Origin: Stenocarpella maydis
Lineage: Eukaryota > Ascomycota > Sordariomycetes > Diaporthales > Diaporthaceae
Direction of reading: 5' to 3'
Length of the DNA stretch: 64,000 nt
Assembly (NCBI GenBank): GCA_002270565.1
Contig: NQMI01000078.1
Coordinates: 152,030 to 216,029, forward strand
Part shown: positions 56,712 to 64,000 of the stretch, piece by piece
Position numbering within the stretch: position 1 is the first letter of the stretch
Layout of the letters: each line of letters starts with the position of its first letter
The notes under the pieces: model-generated
Told to the model about the DNA's origin: nothing
The model's input: only the letters and a program-made list of their open reading frames with translations
Databases searched by the model: none
Position numbers and translations under genes: made by a program

Positions 56712-59700
56712 ATGTGGGAACGCTTCAGGTCAGCAACGACGGCATCAGCCTCGACCTCGCATTCCAACCCGCATTCCACGGGGCAGCAACACCGACTCCC
56801 GCCTTCCGTCACCAACCTCGACGGCACCAACAGCAACAACCCCCTCACCAATACTATCCCCAACCATCGCTCCGACACGTCCAGCAGCTGGCAGCCTCGC
56901 TCCTCGGTGATCGCCCAGCGCCAGCGCCAGCTACAACAACAACACCAACAACCTCAACACCACGATCTCTACAGCCAGCAGCAACAGCTACGATCAGCCT
57001 CGGCCGACGACTACGGCGGTTATTCGTACAGCATCAAGGGCGGACCTCCTCCACCCAGGCCACTCAGGGACTTGTGTGTAGCACCCTTCACCCTCCCAAC
57101 CCGACCCCCCCCCCCCGGGCCCCTTTCCTGCTACACTGTCCAGGACACCAACCAGCTAACCCACGTTCCATTCCAGCGAAGTACCACCGCCTGTCCAGCC
57201 TCCTGCCCGCCAACAGACATTCCCCCAACAATCACAACAGTCGCAACGTCGCCAGCAGCTGCACCCGCCCAGTGCCCACGCCCGACACGAGCGTCACGAG
57301 TCCCGCGACTCCATCTCCGGGCGCCCGGCCTCGTCCGTCTACTCTCAGCCTTCTCCCCTACGCACTACCTTTGCGCCCCAGCGCGACCGACCCAACGTCT
57401 TAAGCCCGCAGTACGAGACCTTTGACGACGTCTCCCCGCCGAGCTCGCCCGAGTTGCTGTCCCCCGGCAATGTGTAAGTCTAGCCTCCTTTCTGCGCAGA
57501 ACACGCAAGCCCTTTAAGAGGCGGGATGGGGTCTGCGCGTTGCTATCCAAGCTGCTTCGAGTTTGTTTGCACGCCTGATTTCCCCTCTTGGGCCGAACGG
57601 CGGTGAGACTGGTTACACATTTGGACGGCTTGAGACTGGCCCTTCTGTCTCGCGCCGGGGCCCCGGCCCCGCCCCGCCCGCCTACAGCACTTCATACCGG
57701 TGCATTGTGCGCCTCATGCCTTGCCGTTGATTTCAGCATCGGCGTCATGCATTCGCTAACATCTTCGCGCCCACTCCATGTAGCCCCAATCTCGACATCT
57801 CGCCTATAGACGAAGAAGACGACCACGCGTACCCCCGGCCCTTGCCGCCCAGCATGTCTGCCGTCAGCGGCCTCCCCTCCCAGCAACGGGCCGCCAGCCG
57901 GCAAGCCGAGACGCCGTCCCCGAACGCCCGATCGAATATCCCCATGTTGCGCCGCGAGAAGAGGCAGCAGAGAGATGCAGCTGCAGGCCGGCTGAGGGCA
58001 TCCCCCAGCCAGGACGCGCTGCGGGACACACCACCGCGGGATCAGAACCTGAGGCCGGTGGACAGCAAGGAAAGGTTGCGACAGCCATCACCGGTGCCGC
58101 AGTCGTTGAAGGCCGTGGACAGCAGGGAGCGGCTGCGGCAGCCCACCGTGGACTACAGCCAGAAGCCAGGGAGCAGCAACGGCCGGCCGCGCGGCGAGAG
58201 GAACCCGCGCTGGGACCCGATGACGGGGGAGATCGCAATGAACAGCGAGAAGTCAAGACCATCGCAGGTCAAGCCCCTCGAATTTGCCCGTGGCTTTGGG
58301 CTCGGAATATCGACAGGAGCATCGGCAGAACGAGCGGCAACTTCGCCCGTCCCCCCCAAAGGCGCATCGGGCATGGGCGACCGCATGCGGCTGATGGGTT
58401 CAAGAATGGGGACGGGACAGGGCCCAAAACACCAACCGCAGCCCCAGCCCGAGAGTAATACCGACCCCGGCGCTACGGCCTTTACCTCCAACCGGCCGGG
58501 CTGGCGTGGCGCCTCCGGACGGACCGCCATCGTCGAGCCCGTCAAGGACAACCCAGAAGTCGCCCCGCTCAAGCTCCCGCCACGGACCGACAAGCGAAGC
58601 TCGCCGCGGCCATTTGGTGGTCCCAGCCCCAGCCCCAGCCCCAGCCCCAGCCCGAGCCCGAGCCGCGGCCTCAGTCCTGCTGGCGGGGCCGGGGGCGGGG
58701 CTGGCAGCCGCGACGTCGCCATGTCCAGCCCGCCTGTCAGTCCTGAAACCCAAGTGAGGGAGCAGGACCGGAACCGGCAAATTGGAGGCGGAGGCAGTGC
58801 AGGGAAGGGCCCGCTGCTGAGCCCAGCAAGTCTCGGGGGCACCATGGCTAACACCATCCGAAGAATCATCCCATCTTCGCAGCGTCTGCCTGTTGGAGCC
58901 GAGGCGGGAAGTGTAGATGCAAGGCAGGGCTATCCCAGCCCGCCGCTATCGAGCAGCCCCTCGCACCCTGCCACACTGGCCCAGCAGCAATATGCAGCTG
59001 TCAATGTCAATGCCAACGGCGGCGCCACTCATGCAACAACCACTGGCCGGGTCGATGCTGATGCGGATCCCGAGGCAGACACCTACACGGCTGACGCTTA
59101 CCACTCGCAGTCAATCTCGCCATTGTCGCCGTCACCACCCCCAACACAACATCAGCAGCCGCGGTCCTTTTCATCGCCCGCAGGACCCTCCCCAACCGCA
59201 CCCCAGGCACCGATCCAAAGGAAACAGGTCGGCAGCGGCGGGCCCCCCTCGGCGCGCTTGCATCCGGGCCACAGAGCACATCACCAACCCAACGAGTCGT
59301 TTGGTTCGTCCGTCTATTCGCAGCAGACTGAGGACGCCAGCCATGCGCAGCAGCAGCGTCCCAGCGACCAAGTAGCCCCCAGGCCGACGCCGACGGTCGA
59401 CACCCGAAACCTCCCTGGTGCAGGCAACACCGACTCGCCCTACGTGCAGCCGCCTTCGCGTTTCAGCGTCACCACATACGCGACCTCGGCACACACCTCG
59501 ACCCCCCGCGAGTCCCTCGAGCAGTTCGACCGTAACTACTACGACGACGCCGACGCCCCTCCGCTGCCCACTCCCCCCAAAGACTACTCCATGGCCTCCT
59601 ACATCGACACCGAGGCCTCTAGAACCAAACAAACCAAGGGCGACAGCGTCATGGACCGCAGTCGGCCAAAGACCCGGAACGGCGCCAGCAACTGGGACGA

Positions 59701-60268
59701 CGAGAACGGAGCCCCCGTCAAGATCAGCCTAAGCCAGGCATGGATGTCGACAGCTGGTGCTAACAGCGCCGGCATCAACGCCCAGAATTCCCCCCCAAGG
59801 GTCAGGAGAGAGGCACCAAGGGGCCCGCGTGAGCAAGCTCCCAAGGAGAATAGGGTCATCCTCGCCCTCCGAAACGACTCGACCAACACCCCGCGCCCCG
59901 CCTCCATCCTGTCTGTGGACAAGGCCCTCCCCGCCGCCCCTCCAGAGCTCTCCGCCGAGACGACCAAGGACCGCGTTGCAATGCTCAACGCACAACTCCA
60001 GAGCCTCGGGAACAGACGGATCAACATTAACAAGAGCATCAAGCAGATGACGGAACTCATGCCCCAGGACAACCTGATGGCCACCCCCGAGGTGCTGCGC
60101 AAGCGCGAGATGGAGAAGCGCAAGGTGGAAGACCTGCAGCAAGAGCTGGCCGACGTGCAGCGGGAGGAGCACGAGCTGGGCATGAAGCTGCACCGAGCGT
60201 ACAAGAGGCTGGATCGGCAGGCAGACTACGAGCCCACGACGCTGTGGGTCAGGCGTGCGACGGGGTGA
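56712..60268 (+). CDS. Large disordered protein with C-terminal coiled coil
   Basis: Three exons, 56712-57073, 57177-57473 and 57784-60268, with introns of 103 and 310 bases (donors gtgtgt and gtaagt; acceptors ttccag and atgtag), giving 1047 residues. The joins read DFEVPPPVQPP and NVPNLDISPIDEEDD, all in frame. The start ATG gives MWERFRSATTASASTSH. The middle 800 residues are low complexity: Gln-rich near 70-100, a PSPSPSPSP run, Ser/Pro elsewhere, with patches such as DNLRPVDSKERLRQP repeated twice. The last 100 residues are ordered and conserved-looking: TTKDRVAMLNAQLQSLGNRR, then a coiled coil with many Arg/Glu/Leu, ending YEPTTLWVRRATG. I recognise this tail as belonging to an uncharacterised filamentous-ascomycete family; a cytoskeletal or polarity scaffold is a guess. 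The second intron could hide a small extra exon. Confidence 0.75.
58622..58664. repeat. (CCCAGC)n coding minisatellite
   Basis: About seven hexamer units inside the gene, encoding a Pro-Ser run; length polymorphism is likely between strains. Confidence 0.85.
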
Positions 60269-62059
60269 GTGGAGGATTGCTTTTTTGTGCATATTCTTTT
60301 CACTGTTCTTTTTATTGTTCTTCCACCTTGCTCTTTTCCCACCTTTTTTGCACTGTTTCGTTTTAATGTTGAGCGGCAGCGCTACGATACCTCGCCTGCC
60401 GAAGACGGGCAGAAATGACGGACACCACCATGCTCCAGGAGACCTGCTTAGCAACCTGTCCATAAAGTGTTTCCAAGATACTGTCCAATGTCACCAACCA
60501 ACCACACTGGCTCGAAATCGCGTGGTAGGATCAACCACACCAAAAAGAAACAAAGTTACACTACCCTGTACAGCCTCTTCCCCCCCTTCCCCCCCTCTAC
60601 ACACATATACGCCCATCTAGCCGCCTGTCCACCCCTCTGATATGTGATCGGGATTGCCATACCGTGATATCCATGCCGTGCTCTGCACCCTCCCGCTCAC
60701 AGCCGTCCTGCCCATCGACCAGTGTATCCTGCCCTATATGCTACATGGGGTTTGCCATGCTGTAGAGTGGAACTCGCCCAGTTGCGGTTGCTTCCTGGGA
60801 ACAAGCCAGGGATTTATTTAGTGCTTACCAGAGCATACAAGTGTCACCTCTGCGCGGCGGGTCTCCTGCATCAAGCCTGGTCTGGGCGCGATGTGCTGCT
60901 GCCCAACCCCGTCACCACCCCCACACACACACCCTTCATGCATGCCCCTCCATACTAAGTTGTCCATCTCACTCGACGCTCGGTACCAGCCTTAAATGTG
61001 TCAGCCTCCAGTGGGCCTTGTAGTCAAGGACTGCCCTGCATATCCACACACGCACACCTAACCCGTCAAACTATACAAGTTCCGCAAACGCTAACTGGTT
61101 CCCGTCTCGTTTTCACCCGCTATAGTGACATCATATTTTCGGCCCTCTGCGGCCTGCTCGTCTGCGTGCTCCTGGCGTATTATTCCCGCTACGGGGCGGC
61201 ACGTTAGACATGTGAGACGCAAGTGGTTCAGACTCTGCTTCCATTTTTTTTTTCTTACCCCTTTCCAGCCCTCACCCCCGTCCTCGTTTGGGGAAACGTG
61301 CGACATTAGGAGCGAAGGCAGTTTCATTGCGTTGGGACCCCACCAGCGCTCTCTACTTAGGTATGCGTTTTTGCTCGCCGGCCTGGGCCATGACGACGTC
61401 TTGTTGATTGCTCTGGACGAGGGTCCGCTTCTTATGTGGCCCCTTCTCTGTATGTCCTTGTTGTTAATGTTTATTGTCTATTCGTTTTTTTTCTTCGGAC
61501 GCTTTTCTCGCATCTCTTCACTATCATGTCCTTACGAATCGTTTCATTTATCGTTCCTGTAATCTGTCTCATGGACACCTCTTCACTTGTGCTTGCGGTC
61601 GGCAGCCTCTCAGTGTTGAACTAGGGCTGCCCCTGTTTGTAATAGACGTGGTTGATGGGGAACGGCCCTCGTATAATTGTGTACTTTTATTCTACCTTTA
61701 ATTTCTTTTTTTTGTCTCTTGTGATATTATGTAGTATTACGAGTTGTTTTGGTGTTGAAGGCTTCATTCAAGGTTGCCCTTTCCGGCTGTTTGAGAGTGG
61801 CAAGCTTAGCAGAACATGCATTGTGGGTGGTGCATGATAGGTTGGATTAACATGTGTATATAAGTATAACAATTGCCCGAGGTCTGTCCAACGCAATAAA
61901 TACATTGTGATGCATTATTGCGTTGGGCGATCTCACAGCCTTAAAGTCAGGAATGAAGGCGTCTGGTAGCCTGGCAGGGAATGGCTCGGGCACGTATAGA
62001 CCCAGCCCGCGGGCGCGAATAGCAGATATCAGACTTTGATGAGCCTCAGCCCTGGAGCT

Positions 62060-62062
<3 letters not shown>

Positions 62063-62090
<28 letters not shown>
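62063..62090. repeat. Poly-T tract (28 T)
   Basis: Long homopolymer, possibly the poly-A end of an old retroposed element on the minus strand; no element body is recognised next to it. Confidence 0.9.
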
Positions 62091-62768
62091 GGCAATGGTT
62101 GGCCTCCAATTTGTACCTGTGCCTAGTTAATATGGCTTAGACTCTGTGATTTCTTTTAGCCTAGCAGGCTATACTAGCAATATGCCTTATAGCACCGGCA
62201 TGATATGTAGTATCCAAGGCGGGGTTTGCAAAGTGGACACGATCTTGACATGTAGTTTTTCTGGGGACCTTTGCGACTTTGTGGCTCGGCTATCTGGGTC
62301 AGAGCAAGTGATGCGTCAATAGCGCATGCCAAACCACGATTCACAAAAGCCCTCACCTACAACTAGGGATGACTATTCAGTACCAATAGCTGGCAAGAAG
62401 GCAAGAGTAAGACGGCAGACCCACTCGGTCACTTGTGGTGTGACGGCGCGTCGAATGTGCAGGTGTCCAAGGGCTTGTTGGTATGCTGAGGTTGAGTTGA
62501 GACTCGGTGCATATCGCGGCTGTGAGTGATAAAAGCAGCGTGCGGTTCCGAACTTCCCAGTACCCCGCGACACGCGGTGAGGTCCTTTTCACCGAGTACG
62601 GCTGCTTGTGGGCAGTGTAAAAGTGGGGGTGGAGGGTCCGACAGGCCGGGTCCAGCCAATATGCTGCGTCCACGCTCGTGTTCTTGGCTTTCTGTCCTGC
62701 CGGAGCGAGCACAAGTGACTGGCGAGGCCTCCCCTCGCAGCCCACCATACGATTTGTTTTCTGCCGTG

Positions 62769-62776
62769 TTTAAATA
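62769..62776 (+). promoter_or_regulatory. TATA-like box of the last gene
   Basis: TTTAAATA about 90 bases before the next ATG, in otherwise GC-rich sequence. Confidence 0.45.
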
Positions 62777-62865
62777 GGCCGACGGGAGCGGGCCGAGGCC
62801 AGCTTTGTCTCACATGCTCTGCAGACTCACGACTTTGCGACATTTTCCAAGCCAGGCCTCCAGAC

Positions 62866-63865
62866 ATGGAATTCATCAACAGGTTCAAGCACGGCGAGGA
62901 CAAGGAGCACGAGGGCGGGCACGACCGCACGGACACTGCCGCCCCGGCCAGCTCCACCCAGGAGCCGCCGCATGGAGAGCCTCAACATGAGGCCGCGGAG
63001 GAGCCCAAGAGGGATTTCCTCGGCAAGCTGATCGGCGGGAGCGGGCACCACCACAAGCACGACGCGGGCGACCATGACAAGAGCTTCTTCGATAAGCTCA
63101 TCAGCAAGGAGGACCGAGAGAAGAAGAAGCTGGAGCTGGAGAAGAGGGAGCTGGAGCTAAACTACGAGCTCCAGAAGGTGCTCAAGGAGGAGAAGGACAA
63201 CGAGGGCTTTTTTGAGAGGCTCAAGGAAAAGTTCGATGGCGATATCGACAAGGAAAAGGTGGTCAAGCACCACGAGCCCAAGGGCGAGGAGGACAAGCCC
63301 AGCTTCTTGGATAAGCTCACTGGTAAGGACGAGAGGGAGAAGAAGGCCGTGGAGCTGGAGCGCAGGGAGGCTGAGATCCGGGCGGAGCTGGAGAAGGTAA
63401 AGCACGAGAAGAAGGAGAACCAGGATCTCCTGGAGCGCATCAAGGAAAAGCTGGAAGGCGATGATGACGGGAGGAGCGCCACCAAGGCGCACGAGAAGCC
63501 GAGCCTCCTGGACAAGATCACCGGCAAGGCCGACGAGGAGGAGCGCCGGCGCAGGGAGGAGGAGAACAAGAACGCCTTTGAGAAGATGCACGACCGCATC
63601 AACGAGAGCCTCGGCGGCGGGCGCAAGGCCGAGGAGAAGGAGGACTTCCTTGATAAGAGTAAGCAGACCCCGTGCACGTGACATCTCCATGGTCTGATGT
63701 TGTCTTGCTGACTCGGACGGGACAGCCATCGACGGCTTCCAGGAGCACGTCCTGCACAAGGGAGACCAGAGCAACGAGAGCGCGATCGAGCAGGCCAAGG
63801 ACGCGCAGATTGCCGCCGCTATCCGGAATCAACTGCACCTCAAGGACAAGAAGCATGAGAAATGA
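62866..63865 (+). CDS. Charged coiled-coil protein with internal repeats
   Basis: Two exons, 62866-63658 and 63726-63865, joined over a 67-base intron (donor gtaagc, GCTGAC branch, acceptor gggacag), giving 310 residues. It is very rich in Lys, Glu and Asp. A module of about 60 residues recurs four times, each led by an aromatic/Leu-Asp-Lys-Leu motif: FLGKLIGG (about 50), FFDKLISKEDREKKKLELEK (about 73), FLDKLTGKDEREKKAVELER (about 146) and LLDKITGKADEEERRRREE (about 215). The end FQEHVLHKGDQSNESAIEQA resembles the tail of small fungal stress-induced proteins seen across ascomycetes; that link is from memory. The composition suggests a hydrophilin-like, desiccation- or stress-protective protein, cytosolic, without signal peptide. 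No enzyme motif is present. A short TATA box and C/A leader support the start. Confidence 0.75.
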
Positions 63866-64000
63866 TGTCCATAGCGTGGGATTTTGGGAGCGACCAGGGG
63901 CCTCAGAACTACTGACTGCAGCTGAGATGTATCCTGCGTGAATACCAAAAAGACGGCGTGTTTTCGTTTAGTTTTTTTTTTTTAGGGGGGTTAGGGGGGG
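63866..64000. other. 3' flank ending in poly-T and TTAGGG-like sequence
   Basis: After the last stop there are about 100 bases of ordinary sequence, then a T run and TTTAGGGGGGTTAGGGGGGG up to the window edge. Confidence 0.4.

Larger units (their letters stand above)
60269..62865. other. Intergenic, 2.6 kb
   Basis: The first part is T-rich 3' untranslated sequence. The rest holds no supportable gene. A 28-T run lies in the middle. The last 100 bases are the promoter of the next gene. Confidence 0.45.

Noticed and set aside
1..64000. CRISPR arrays or prokaryote-type defence systems
   Set aside because: No regularly spaced repeats; introns and families show eukaryotic fungal nuclear DNA.

Overview
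The window is nuclear DNA of a filamentous ascomycete (Pezizomycotina, most likely a Sordariomycete). The evidence is intron-bearing genes with short 55-190 bp introns, GT..AG borders and CTGAC/CTAAC branch sites, compact GC-rich genes, AT-rich islands with almost no CpG that look like repeat-induced point mutation (RIP), and fungal-only families such as annexin XIV type, Mtr-type amino acid permease, hybrid histidine kinase and DUF7730-like proteins. I rebuilt exon structures by eye from splice motifs and reading-frame continuity. No RNA gene or CRISPR array was found.

Layout. 1-7 kb: a disordered conserved fungal protein (+), a 3.9 kb gene-free stretch, then a DUF4385 protein (-). 8.7-12 kb: two related DUF7730-like genes (-), the first losing its N-terminus at a single-N assembly junction. 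12.5-19.6 kb: a 1336-residue hybrid histidine kinase (-) whose receiver domain is split by a roughly 3 kb intron holding an AT-rich transposon relic and a sequence gap. 22-27 kb: a third DUF7730-like gene (-), a Bles03/DUF1917 pseudogene (+) and a neutral amino acid permease (-). 27-31 kb is almost empty apart from a small Cys-rich protein. 31-41 kb: a secreted amidohydrolase (-), an MFS transporter with a GC-AG intron (+), a broken conserved gene (+) and a short-chain dehydrogenase/epimerase (+).

41-64 kb is gene-richer: a secreted Ser/Thr-rich protein (+), annexin (-), a tandem C2HC zinc-finger protein (+), a GH12 glucanase (+), a 1047-residue disordered/coiled-coil protein (+) and a charged coiled-coil repeat protein (+). 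The last bases of the window resemble a degenerate telomere unit.

The genes do not form an operon-like or obvious biosynthetic cluster; this looks like ordinary fungal chromosome with a decayed, gene-poor half (about 2.5-41 kb) and a better preserved half (41-64 kb). I did not find a convincing new defence or mobile system. The most notable items are the transposon relic carried inside a kinase intron, the two pseudogenes, the DUF7730-like paralogue set and a strongly over-represented palindrome, TACCTAGGTA, in the gene-poor half.
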